NCBI GenBank assembly: GCA_963754045.1
Contig: CAVWEN010000002.1
Span: 682,001 to 746,000, forward strand
Source of the DNA: JALZKA01 sp963754045
GTDB lineage: Bacteria; Actinomycetota; Thermoleophilia; Solirubrobacterales; 70-9
Length of the DNA: 64,000 nt
Reading direction: 5' to 3'
The notes below the pieces were generated by a model, which ran no database searches, was not told the origin of the DNA, and worked only from the letters and a program-made list of their open reading frames with translations. This document shows, one piece after another, positions 51,667 through 59,300 of this stretch. Within the stretch, counting starts at the first letter, position 1. Every line of letters begins with the position of its first letter. The translations under genes were made by a program, and so were the position numbers.

Positions 51667-52520
51667 GCGCCGCTCGCATCGTCCTGACCGCCGCGCTCGC
51701 CTGCGCCGCGTTGCCTGCGCCCGCCGGCGCAGCGGCGGGCGAGGCGCGTCCCGTAGAGCCCACAACCCTGGGAGCGACCTCGGCCCCGCAAACCACGAGC
51801 GATCCCGAGGGCGCCACCAACGCGGGACCCCCGGGCGCCCAGCCCCCCGTCGCGCGAACATCCCCCGCTTCGCCCCCGAGTCCCCCTTCCGGCGGGCTCG
51901 GGGTGGAGACGACGCAGCGCGCGCCTGCGTCACCTGTGCCGGGGCTCGGGGCGACGCGCATGCATCGGCGGATTCCCGTGACGGTGGGGGAGCTGTGTGG
52001 CGAGTATCCGAACGGGGCAGCGCGGCGATTCTGTCGCAACGGCGTCACGCTTGCCAACGAGTCGTGTGCAGGACGCCCCGACCCCGACGCCTGCCACGAC
52101 GAGGCCCGCCAGCACCCGTGCGTGGAAGCTCCCCGCTCGCCTGCGTGCGCAGCATCCCTGACCGCCGGCAAAAGTCCCTGCTCCGAGCTCGGTGCCAATT
52201 CGCCGGAGTGCCGGTTTCTACTAGCGATGCGCAACTTCTACTGCGCGTCCAACCCGCACGCCTGCATTGGAAGCGGGGCGGCAGGCGACGAGGTCCTGCT
52301 CGTCGGGCTCAGGCTGGCGCCGGGCGCGATCGGCGTCCCCGACCCGGGCGGTTTGGGTGACCGCGGCATCACCTCGCCGCCTCGTGAGAAGCGAGCTCGA
52401 GTGCGTGAGCGGGTGCCGTTCGGCGGCCTCGAGGCTGTCCCGCTGGCCATGCTCGGCGGAGCCTTTCTTGCGGCTGGCGCCTTGCTAACCTTGGCCGCTG
52501 GCCGAAAGGCTGTTCGTTAG
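51663..52520 (+). CDS. Cys-rich surface protein (paralog 2)
   Basis: A 285-aa exported protein, tandem paralog of the preceding gene and coupled to it by a TTGA overlap (TTG start at 51663). Signal peptide ARIVLTAALACAALPAPAGA, a Pro/Ala/Ser linker, then the ten-cysteine domain (residues 106-200: VTVGELCGEYPNGAARRFC ... SNPHAC). The C-terminus has VPFGG (251-255), a hydrophobic helix and basic residues; the sorting-like motif has lost its Thr. In-frame start further upstream at 51594 would overlap the first gene and add a non-signal sequence, so I reject it. Confidence 0.72.
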   Translation: MSAARIVLTAALACAALPAPAGAAAGEARPVEPTTLGATSAPQTTSDPEGATNAGPPGAQPPVARTSPASPPSPPSGGLGVETTQRAPASPVPGLGATRMHRRIPVTVGELCGEYPNGAARRFCRNGVTLANESCAGRPDPDACHDEARQHPCVEAPRSPACAASLTAGKSPCSELGANSPECRFLLAMRNFYCASNPHACIGSGAAGDEVLLVGLRLAPGAIGVPDPGGLGDRGITSPPREKRARVRERVPFGGLEAVPLAMLGGAFLAAGALLTLAAGRKAVR

Positions 52521-52590
52521 CGCCCGATTGCCCGATTCATGGGGCTTTTCGGGCCTTCTGCAAGATACGAGAAGGGACGCGCGAAATCGC

Positions 52591-52704
52591 GTGAAGGTCA
52601 GAGCGTCAGTAAAGCCCATGTGTGAGCGGTGCCGGATCATCCGGCGGCGCGGCGTCGTGCTGGTGATCTGCACCAATCCTCGTCATAAGCAGAGGCAGGG
52701 ATAG
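52591..52704 (+). CDS. rpmJ: 50S ribosomal protein L36
   Basis: A 37-residue zinc-binding protein, first gene of the alpha operon. GTG start; sequence begins VKVRASVKPMCERCRIIRRR and ends TNPRHKQRQG, with the Cys-x2-Cys, Cys and His zinc ligands. GAGAAGGGA lies upstream at about 52570-52578. infA, which normally precedes it, is not found. The 70 bp before it contain a GCCCGA/TCGGGC stem only. Confidence 0.95.
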   Translation: MKVRASVKPMCERCRIIRRRGVVLVICTNPRHKQRQG

Positions 52705-52709
52705 ATCTG

Positions 52710-52763
52710 ATGAGCGACGCAAGGTGCGAATGCAGTACGGCCTTCCTGGTAAGGGGTTCTTGA
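52710..52763 (+). CDS. short leader ORF before rpsM (member 4 of 5)
   Basis: A 17-codon frame encoding MSDARCECSTAFLVRGS. It starts 5 nt after rpmJ and its TGA overlaps the rpsM ATG (TGATG). CAGGGAT before it is shared with the rpsK leader ORF, and bases 52721-52755 match the rplF leader ORF at 27 of 35 positions. CCTT-CCTGGT-AAGG may hold the rpsM Shine-Dalgarno. See the corresponding finding. Confidence 0.45.
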   Translation: MSDARCECSTAFLVRGS

Positions 52764-53146
52764 TGGCGAGAATCGCAGGAGTGAACCTGCCGCTCAACAA
52801 ACGGATCGAGATCGGGCTCACGTACGTCCATGGAGTCGGGCGCTCGACCGCGAACGAGATCCTGGCAAAGACCAAGGTGGATCCGAACACCTACGTCAAG
52901 GACCTCACCGAAGACGAGACGATCAAGCTGCGCGAGGCGGTGGAGGCAGGCGAGGTCGAAGGTGACCTGCGCCGGGACCGCTCGCAGAACATCAAGCGCC
53001 TCTCGGAAATCGGCGCCTACCGCGGCCTCCGCCACCGGCGTGGCCTCCCGGTGCGCGGACAGCGCACCAAGACCAACGCCCGTGGCCGCAAGGGCCCGCG
53101 CCGGATGAGCGTCACCGGCCGTAAGAAGGCGCCGACGCCAAAGTGA
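52763..53146 (+). CDS. rpsM: 30S ribosomal protein S13
   Basis: 127-aa head protein contacting P-site tRNA and the large subunit. MARIAGVNLPLNKRIEIGLT, YVHGVGRSTANEILAKTKVD, RHRRGLPVRGQRTKTNARGR and KGPRRMSVTGRKKAPT are canonical. ATG at 52763 chosen over an earlier in-frame ATG that would include leader sequence. Confidence 0.98.
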   Translation: MARIAGVNLPLNKRIEIGLTYVHGVGRSTANEILAKTKVDPNTYVKDLTEDETIKLREAVEAGEVEGDLRRDRSQNIKRLSEIGAYRGLRHRRGLPVRGQRTKTNARGRKGPRRMSVTGRKKAPTPK

Positions 53147-53157
53147 TCAGGGATTTG

Positions 53158-53214
53158 ATGAGCGATACACGGCCGGAAAGCAAATTCGCCCCTGCGGTGG
53201 GAGAGGGTTTCTAG
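53158..53214 (+). CDS. short leader ORF before rpsK (member 5 of 5)
   Basis: An 18-codon frame encoding MSDTRPESKFAPAVGEGF. It starts 11 nt after rpsM, preceded by CAGGGAT, and its TAG overlaps the rpsK GTG (TAGTG). The start ATGAGCGAYRCA is nearly the same as in the rpsM leader, and the peptide end GEGF recalls GAGF before rplB. GAGAGGG inside it is the probable rpsK ribosome-binding site. Confidence 0.45.
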   Translation: MSDTRPESKFAPAVGEGF

Positions 53215-53606
53215 TGCCGCAACCACGCAAGGGCCGCCGAGGCCGCAAAGTACGTAAGAACGTGCCCTATGGCATCGCGCACATCAAGACTTCGTTTAAC
53301 AACACGATCGTCACGATCACCGACCCAGAGGGAAACGTGGTCTGCTGGGAGTCTGCCGGTTCGGCTGGGTTCAAGGACTCTCGCAAGTCGACGCCGTTCG
53401 CCGCCCAGGTAACCGCCGACGCCGCCGCCCGCAAGGGCATGGAGCACGGCCTCGAGCGGGTAGAGGTTCACGCCAAGGGCGCCGGCTCCGGACGCGACAC
53501 CGCGATCCGCTCGCTGCAGGCCGCCGGACTCCAGGTGACGACCGTGAAGGACGTCTCGCCCCAGGCCCACAACGGTTGCCGCCCGAAGAAGCGGCGAAGG
53601 GTCTAG
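53214..53606 (+). CDS. rpsK: 30S ribosomal protein S11
   Basis: 130-aa platform protein near the Shine-Dalgarno helix. KNVPYGIAHIKTSFNNTIVT, GFKDSRKSTPFAAQVTADAA, and DVSPQAHNGCRPKKRRRV are canonical. GTG start coupled to the preceding short ORF. rpsD begins 2 bp after. Confidence 0.98.
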   Translation: MPQPRKGRRGRKVRKNVPYGIAHIKTSFNNTIVTITDPEGNVVCWESAGSAGFKDSRKSTPFAAQVTADAAARKGMEHGLERVEVHAKGAGSGRDTAIRSLQAAGLQVTTVKDVSPQAHNGCRPKKRRRV

Positions 53607-53608
53607 GA

Positions 53609-54229
53609 ATGGCGAGGGATACTGGCGCGCAGTGCAAACAGTGCCGCCGCGAGGGCCAAAAGCTGTTTTTGAAGGGCGAGCGTTGCCTCACCGACAAATG
53701 CGGCGTCGAGCGACGCTCCTATCCGCCCGGCGAGCATGGCCGCGCCCGCGTGCGCGCCTCGGAGTACCGCAACCAGCTGCGCGAGAAGCAGAAGACGCGC
53801 CGCTACTACGGCCTCCTCGAGAAGCAGTTCCGCTCCTACTACGACAAGGCTGCCCGCCAGGAGGGCGTGACCGGCGAGAACCTCCTGCGCCTGCTGGAGC
53901 GCCGCTTCGACAACGTCTTGGTTCGTCTCGGATTCGCCGCCTCGCGCCGTCAGGCGCGGCAGCTGATCGGACACGGCCACTGGCTGGTGAACGGCCGCAG
54001 GGTCGATATCCCCAGCTACCAAGTTCGGCCTGACGACGTCGTGTCGATCAAGCCGGAAGCAAAAGCGGCGGACGTAGTTCGCGCCGCGACCGAGCTCACG
54101 GCGGCCGTACCGCCGTGGCTCCAGGCCGATCACGACTCCTTGACCGCGAAGGTTCTCCGTCTCCCCGATAGGGCCGAGATCGAGACCCCCGTGCAGGAGC
54201 AGTTGATCGTCGAGCTCTACAGCAAGTAG
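53609..54229 (+). CDS. rpsD: 30S ribosomal protein S4, zinc-binding form
   Basis: 206-aa assembly initiator. Zinc-type N-terminus with four cysteines (AQCKQCRREG, GERCLTDKCG). Conserved RRSYPPGEHGR, LREKQKTRRYYGLLEKQFRS and the S4 domain LLRLLERRFDNVLVRLGFAA. ATG at 53609. In E. coli S4 represses the alpha operon; no pseudoknot is recognised upstream of rpsM here. Confidence 0.97.
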   Translation: MARDTGAQCKQCRREGQKLFLKGERCLTDKCGVERRSYPPGEHGRARVRASEYRNQLREKQKTRRYYGLLEKQFRSYYDKAARQEGVTGENLLRLLERRFDNVLVRLGFAASRRQARQLIGHGHWLVNGRRVDIPSYQVRPDDVVSIKPEAKAADVVRAATELTAAVPPWLQADHDSLTAKVLRLPDRAEIETPVQEQLIVELYSK

Positions 54230-54265
54230 AGCCTCCGTACCCCTCGACAGACCGGAGAGCAATCC

Positions 54266-55237
54266 ATGACCACCCTGCCTGAGTTCCAGATTCCAAAGAT
54301 CAGCAAGGAAGACATCGCCGACAACAAGGGGACCTTCACCATCGAGCCCCTCGACAAGGGCTTCGGCTACACCTTCGGCAACAGCCTTCGCCGGGTGTTG
54401 CTCTCGTCTCTCGACGGCGCGGCAATCAAGAGCGTCCGAATCGAGGGTGTCGCGCACGAGTTCTCGACTGTCGCCGGCGTCAAGGAGGACGTAACCGACA
54501 TCGTCCTCAACCTCAAGGACATCGTCATCCGCATGCACACCGAGGCCGACGAGATCGAGGCCCCATTGGTGGCAACGGGCCCCGGAGAGGTCACGGCCAA
54601 GGACATCGACCTGCCTGCGGGCGTCGAGATCCTCAACCCCGACGCGCCGATTGCAACGCTCGAGAAGAAGACCAAGCTCGAGATCTACCTCACGATCGGC
54701 CGTGGCCGTGGTTACTCGCCGGCCGAGGAGAACAAGTCGGAGGACCAGCCCATCGGTGTGGTTCCGATCGACTCGATCTTCTCGCCGATTCGCCGTGCTG
54801 CCTACTCGGTCGACTCGGCCCGAGTTGGTCAGCGCACGGACTTCGACAAGCTCGCGCTAGAGATCGAGACCGATGGGTCCGTCGAGCCGGGTTCCGCCCT
54901 TCGCGAGGCGGCCGAGATCCTGATCAAGTCGCTTGCGATCTTCACCGATGCCGACCGCGTCGAGGAGCTCACCGCCCGTGACGGGCTCGAGCAGTTCGGT
55001 GGCCCGGATGCGCTCACAGGCGCTCCGGCCACTGACGGGGACGATCGGCTAATCGAGGAGTTGGAGATCGGTGTGCGGGCGTACAACTGTCTGAAGCGCG
55101 CCGGCATCCAGACCGTGGGAGAGCTCGTCATCCGTTCGGAGTCCGAGCTGAACGCGATCCCGAACTTCGGCCGACGTTCGACCGAAGAGGTCATCGAGTC
55201 CCTGCACCAGCTCGGCCTGTCGCTTCGCGGGGAGTAG
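54266..55237 (+). CDS. rpoA: DNA-directed RNA polymerase subunit alpha
   Basis: 323-aa alpha subunit. The N-terminal domain has GFGYTFGNSLRRVLLSSLDG and VKEDVTDIVLNLKDI (assembly with beta/beta'). The C-terminal domain, after a Gly/Asp linker, has YNCLKRAGIQTVGELVIRSE and IPNFGRRSTEEVIESLHQLG for UP-element contact. ATG preceded by CGGAGAG. Confidence 0.98.
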   Translation: MTTLPEFQIPKISKEDIADNKGTFTIEPLDKGFGYTFGNSLRRVLLSSLDGAAIKSVRIEGVAHEFSTVAGVKEDVTDIVLNLKDIVIRMHTEADEIEAPLVATGPGEVTAKDIDLPAGVEILNPDAPIATLEKKTKLEIYLTIGRGRGYSPAEENKSEDQPIGVVPIDSIFSPIRRAAYSVDSARVGQRTDFDKLALEIETDGSVEPGSALREAAEILIKSLAIFTDADRVEELTARDGLEQFGGPDALTGAPATDGDDRLIEELEIGVRAYNCLKRAGIQTVGELVIRSESELNAIPNFGRRSTEEVIESLHQLGLSLRGE

Positions 55238-55256
55238 CCTCTCCGGCGTTCCGATC

Positions 55257-55610
55257 ATGCGTCACGCACGCCAAAAGGGGAAGCTCAGCCGCGACAGCGC
55301 CCATCGCAAGGCGATGATGCGCAATCTTTGCCGCGAGCTGATCGACCACGAGCGGATCAAGACGTCCCAGGCGAAGGCCAAGGCCGTCAAGCCGCAGGTC
55401 GAGAAGCTGATCACGCTCGGTAAGCGGACGGATCTGCACGCCCGCCGGCAGGCCCTCTCGGAGCTCGGCCAGGACAAGTTCCTGGTCCACAAGCTCTTCG
55501 AGGAGATCGGCCCGCGCTATGCGGAGCGCCCCGGCGGCTACACCCGCATCGTCAAGCTCGGTCCGAGGCGCTCTGACTCGACCGAGATGGTCTTTCTCGA
55601 GCTGGTCTAG
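55257..55610 (+). CDS. rplQ: 50S ribosomal protein L17
   Basis: 117-aa protein at the tunnel exit. MRHARQKGKLSRDSAHRKAM, then MRNLCRELIDHERIKTSQAK and RPGGYTRIVKLGPRRSDSTE are canonical. Last gene of the alpha operon; it overlaps a convergent surface-protein gene by 4 bp, so termination must occur inside that gene. Confidence 0.98.
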   Translation: MRHARQKGKLSRDSAHRKAMMRNLCRELIDHERIKTSQAKAKAVKPQVEKLITLGKRTDLHARRQALSELGQDKFLVHKLFEEIGPRYAERPGGYTRIVKLGPRRSDSTEMVFLELV

Positions 55611-56989
55611 CGCTCGAAGGCGCCGCTGTCGGGGTGGCGGTCCCGCTTTCGACCGCGCTGGTCGCGACCTGGCGCACTCTGTCTGCGGGCGTTACCGATC
55701 GCCTTGCTGCCGCGCTTCAACGAGACGGTCTTCGTCGGGCCGCCGTTGTAGCGCAGGGCCCCGAGCCTCGCGTTCGCGCGAACCACGTCCTGAGGGCCGG
55801 TGAAGCCCTGACAGGCCGATGACGGCCCGAGCGTCGAGATCAGGTTGCCGCCACCCGATGCGACCGGCGTACCGGAGCAGTCGTTGCGCGGCCCCGGTCC
55901 CAGCCTGTTCAGCGCGATCAGCGAGTTGCGTACCGAGGCGGTGCTCGGCGGGTCGATCGCGAGTCCGCCGCCCGTCTCCGAGAGCGTGTCGTCTGTGTTG
56001 GCCACGTTTCGCGCGATCGTCACGGCATTCACGGAGAGGTTTGCGCCATTGAGCAGCGTGATGCCTCCGCCCTCCTCGCCCGTTCGGTTCCCGGCGATCG
56101 TCGAGTTGACGATCTTCGTCTCGCCCGCGTACAGGTAGAGACCGCCGCCCGACTCGGGGGCGCTGTTTCGCGCGATCGTCGAATCCTTGATCGTCAGTTC
56201 CGCGTCGAAGGCGTTGACCCCGCCCGCTTCCCGCTCCGAGCGGTTGCCGGCGATCGTGCTGGCGGTGATCCGCAGCCGCGTGCTGCCGACCGTGACTCCG
56301 CCGCCCTCGTTGTCGTTGATCATCTCGTTGCCGACTATTTCACTGCGGACGATCGCGCTCGGCAGGGCGTCGCTTAGCCACACGCCGGCGCCGGAGTCGG
56401 AGTCGCGGTTCCCGGCGACGCGCGATCCGATCAGCCGCAGCGATCCCGCTTCCTCGACGGCGATCCCACCACCGTGGTCGCCGAGGTTGTCGGCCACATG
56501 GGAGCTCTTCACGCGCAGTGCAGCGTGGGCCCGAATGCCGCCGCCGTTGTCGTTGTCGGACGCCAGGCCGTCGCTGTTGCCGCCGATGATCCTGACGCGC
56601 TGGAGGCCGACGCGGCCAAGGCCCTCAATCACTCGATCCGGCACCTGCTGGCTGACTGTCGCCCGACCCTGTCCCCGGTGGAAGATCGTCACGTTGCTCG
56701 CATCGAGGTCGCCGGTCAGCCCCGCGTCCTCGTTCATCGTTGGGTTCGCGTTGGGGATCGCCAGCCTGTAGTCCCTGCGAGCATTGGGCAGCACGACCTT
56801 GTCAGGGGTCGCGGGCGTGGCGCTTGCCGCTCGGATCGCCTCGCGCAGCGAGCAGTCGTCGCGCTTGCAGGCCCCGGGGCTGGGGTCGCCCGATCGCGTC
56901 ACCTTATAGAGCCTCGCGGAGGCCAGAGGTGCGGTCGCCAACGCGACGGCGAAGGCGGCGACGAGCCAAAGCCAGATACGTCCCTTCAA
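55607..56989 (-). CDS. secreted CSLREA-domain beta-helix protein (paralog 1)
   Basis: A 460-aa surface protein. Signal peptide LWLVAAFAVALATAPLASA, CSLREA motif (CKRDDCSLREAIRAA) about residue 40, then repeats of a right-handed beta-helix with I-x-G-N-x motifs (STIAGNRSEREAGGVNAF, STIAGNRTGEEGGGITLL). The end has the anchor-Q-like pattern GGPTKTVSLKRGSKAIGNA then RDQRGRKRDRHPDSGAFE. Such proteins are abundant, function uncertain, probably adhesive or carbohydrate-related. A paralog lies on the other side of truA. Starts 84 bp from truA, divergent. Confidence 0.82.
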   Translation of the reverse strand: MKGRIWLWLVAAFAVALATAPLASARLYKVTRSGDPSPGACKRDDCSLREAIRAASATPATPDKVVLPNARRDYRLAIPNANPTMNEDAGLTGDLDASNVTIFHRGQGRATVSQQVPDRVIEGLGRVGLQRVRIIGGNSDGLASDNDNGGGIRAHAALRVKSSHVADNLGDHGGGIAVEEAGSLRLIGSRVAGNRDSDSGAGVWLSDALPSAIVRSEIVGNEMINDNEGGGVTVGSTRLRITASTIAGNRSEREAGGVNAFDAELTIKDSTIARNSAPESGGGLYLYAGETKIVNSTIAGNRTGEEGGGITLLNGANLSVNAVTIARNVANTDDTLSETGGGLAIDPPSTASVRNSLIALNRLGPGPRNDCSGTPVASGGGNLISTLGPSSACQGFTGPQDVVRANARLGALRYNGGPTKTVSLKRGSKAIGNARRQSAPGRDQRGRKRDRHPDSGAFER

Positions 56990-57073
56990 GGTGTACCCCT
57001 CCCGAGTCGGTTCGACCGAGCAATCCTAAACGCTGACGGTGCCCGGGCGCTAGCGTTCGCCAGCGAGCGCTTG

Positions 57074-57838
57074 ATGGCCAACTGGAAGCTCACGATCGCC
57101 TACAACGGCTCGCGCTTTGCGGGCTGGGCGCGCCAGCCCGGATTGAGGACTGTCCAGGGCGAGCTCGAGCGCGGGGTCGGCCGCATCCTCGGCGAGGTCC
57201 CGGTCGAGCTAAAGGTCGCCGGACGCACCGACGCGGGCGTCCACGCGACCGGCCAGGTCGCGAGCTTCTCGCACGATGGTGAGGTGCCGGACCGCTTCGC
57301 CCAACGCGTCAACGCGGTGGTTGCCACGGACGTCTCCGTCCTTGCCGCGGAGCGGGCGCCGGACGGGTTCGACGCCCGCCGGTGGGCCACATCGCGCCGC
57401 TACTCGTACAGGCTGTTCACGGCGCCCGAGCGCAGCCCCTTCGAAGAGGGCAGAGCAGTGTGGTGGCCGCATCCGATCGATCGGGTCGCGCTCGAGCGCT
57501 GCGCCGCGGCAATCGTGGGCGAGCACGACTTCACCGCCTTCACCCCGACCCAGACCGAGCACGTGCGCTTCGAGCGCGTCGTCAAGGCGGCGCGATGGAT
57601 GGCCGACGGTGACATCCTCACCTTTGAGATCGAGGCCGACGCGTTCATGCGCAACATGATCCGGGTTCTCGTCGGCACGATGCTCGAGGTCGGCGCGGAC
57701 AGGCGCCCACTCGACGCGTTCCGGGCCCTGTTGGACGGCGCGCCGCGCGAGCGCGCCGGCGAGACCGCCCCCGCTCACGGCCTCTACTTCACAGGTGTCA
57801 CCTACGGTGACGGTCCGGCGTACGTGCGCGTGCCGTAG
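57074..57838 (+). CDS. truA: tRNA pseudouridine(38-40) synthase
   Basis: 254-aa enzyme modifying the anticodon arm. Catalytic Asp in VAGRTDAGVHATGQVASF; also AYNGSRFAGWARQPGLRTVQ, RYSYRLF and MIRVLVGTMLEVG. ATG at 57074 gives the family start MANWKLTIAYNGS. truA follows rplQ in many genomes; here a surface-protein gene on the opposite strand is inserted between. Confidence 0.96.
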   Translation: MANWKLTIAYNGSRFAGWARQPGLRTVQGELERGVGRILGEVPVELKVAGRTDAGVHATGQVASFSHDGEVPDRFAQRVNAVVATDVSVLAAERAPDGFDARRWATSRRYSYRLFTAPERSPFEEGRAVWWPHPIDRVALERCAAAIVGEHDFTAFTPTQTEHVRFERVVKAARWMADGDILTFEIEADAFMRNMIRVLVGTMLEVGADRRPLDAFRALLDGAPRERAGETAPAHGLYFTGVTYGDGPAYVRVP

Positions 57839-57854
57839 CGCCGCGCTCCCGGTG

Positions 57855-59255
57855 TCAACGTTCGTAGGCGCCGATGTCCGGCTTGCTGTCGCGCTTGCGT
57901 CCGCGCTGGTCGCGGCTCGGTGCGCTCGGACCGTGGGCTCTACCGATCGCGGGGCTGCGCTGCTTCAGGGCGATCGTCTTCGTTGGGCCGCCGTTTCGCT
58001 TTAGCGTGCCGATCCTTGGTTTGGCGCGGAGGCGATCGCCGGGCCCGTCGAAGGCGTCGCATGCGAATGCGTTCGTGTAGAGGTTGTTGCCGAGCGAGTT
58101 GTAATCCGCCGCGGGGTTGTGACCGCAGTCGTTGCGGACGCCGTCGGCACCGGCCCTGTTCAGGGTGACCAGTGAATTACGGATTGAAAGGTCCTCGCTT
58201 GACTCGGTGTAGAGGCCGCCACCGATCGTGGTCGGATTGCCGGGGTCGTCGGCGGCCGCCCGGTTTCGCGCGACGGTAACCGCGTTCAGGATCACGGGCG
58301 CGGCGCCGGTTACGTAGATGCCACCGCCGAATCCGTTCGTCCGGTTGCCGGAGATCGTCGTGTTGAAGATCCGTGTGGTGAAGGCGTCGCTGCCGACCTG
58401 CAGGCCCCCGCCGTCGAGCGCGGAGAAGTTGCCGGAAATCGTCGAATCCCTGATCGACAGCGATTCTTCGGCGTCGTTCTGGATTCCGCCCCCGTAGTCG
58501 CCCGCGCGGTTGCCTGCGATCGTCGAATCCGTGATCGAGACCGGCCCGTTGCTGGAAAGCCGCATCGCGCCGCCCCTGGATGATGCGATGTTTCCGGTCA
58601 GGCGGCTGCGCGTAATCGTGATCGGGCCCTCGCCGCTGCGGATCGCGCCGGCGGTGTTTCCCGCCTCGTTACCGGTCACGGCGGATCGGAGAACGCGCAG
58701 CGGTGCGTCCGCGCTCATGTCGATGGCGCCGCCGACGCCGGCAGCCTCGTTGGCGACGAGCACGGATCGCTCGATCCGCAGGCCCCCTCCGGCGGTGATC
58801 GCGCCACCGCCGAAGGTGCCGTTTGGCGCTTCGCCGCCGGTCAGTCGCAGCTTGGTGATGCGAAGCGGTGCGCCCTGAAAGACCTCGAGAAGCCGGTCGT
58901 CGAGTCCGGCGCTCCCCCCGACGGTGGCTCTGCCCCTGCCGGGGTGGAAGATCGCCAGTCGGTCGTTGGAGACGTCCAGGTCGCCCGTCATCCCGCCGTC
59001 CTCGGGCACGCCGAGTTCGTTCGGGATCGTAAGCCTGTATGCCTTCTTGCGGCTCGGGAGAACTACCTTGTCCGCTCCCACCCGCTCATTCGCGGCCAGC
59101 ACCGCCTCTCGCAGCGAGCAGTCGTTCGGCCGGCAGTCCCCGGGCGTGGGATCTCCAAGGCGCGTGACCTCGAACGTCCTCGCGTCGGCGCCGGCGGTTC
59201 CCAGGAGTGCCATGGCGAGCGCCAACACAACCCCGTTCCTGATTGTTCCGCTCAC
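57855..59255 (-). CDS. secreted CSLREA-domain beta-helix protein (paralog 2)
   Basis: A 466-aa relative of the gene at 55.6 kb. Signal peptide VVLALAMALLGTAGADA, CSLREA motif (CRPNDCSLREAVLAANERV), beta-helix repeats such as STIAGNRAGDYGGGIQND and TTISGNRTNGFGGGIYV, and the C-terminal GGPTKTIALKQRSPAIGRA, then RDQRGRKRDSKPDIGAYE. GTG start with GGGGAGGA upstream. Converges with truA. The shared ends suggest gene duplication around truA. Confidence 0.82.
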   Translation of the reverse strand: MSGTIRNGVVLALAMALLGTAGADARTFEVTRLGDPTPGDCRPNDCSLREAVLAANERVGADKVVLPSRKKAYRLTIPNELGVPEDGGMTGDLDVSNDRLAIFHPGRGRATVGGSAGLDDRLLEVFQGAPLRITKLRLTGGEAPNGTFGGGAITAGGGLRIERSVLVANEAAGVGGAIDMSADAPLRVLRSAVTGNEAGNTAGAIRSGEGPITITRSRLTGNIASSRGGAMRLSSNGPVSITDSTIAGNRAGDYGGGIQNDAEESLSIRDSTISGNFSALDGGGLQVGSDAFTTRIFNTTISGNRTNGFGGGIYVTGAAPVILNAVTVARNRAAADDPGNPTTIGGGLYTESSEDLSIRNSLVTLNRAGADGVRNDCGHNPAADYNSLGNNLYTNAFACDAFDGPGDRLRAKPRIGTLKRNGGPTKTIALKQRSPAIGRAHGPSAPSRDQRGRKRDSKPDIGAYER

Positions 59256-59300
59256 ATCGTCCTCCCCAGTGACCGTTCCGGGCGCGAGACTAGCGCGGAT

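Noticed and set aside
52521..52590. Sixth leader ORF before rpmJ (ATG at about 52539, with an R-Y-E triplet)
   Set aside because: Its frame runs through the rpmJ start and ends well inside rpmJ, without the stop-start link of the other five; the resemblance is too weak.
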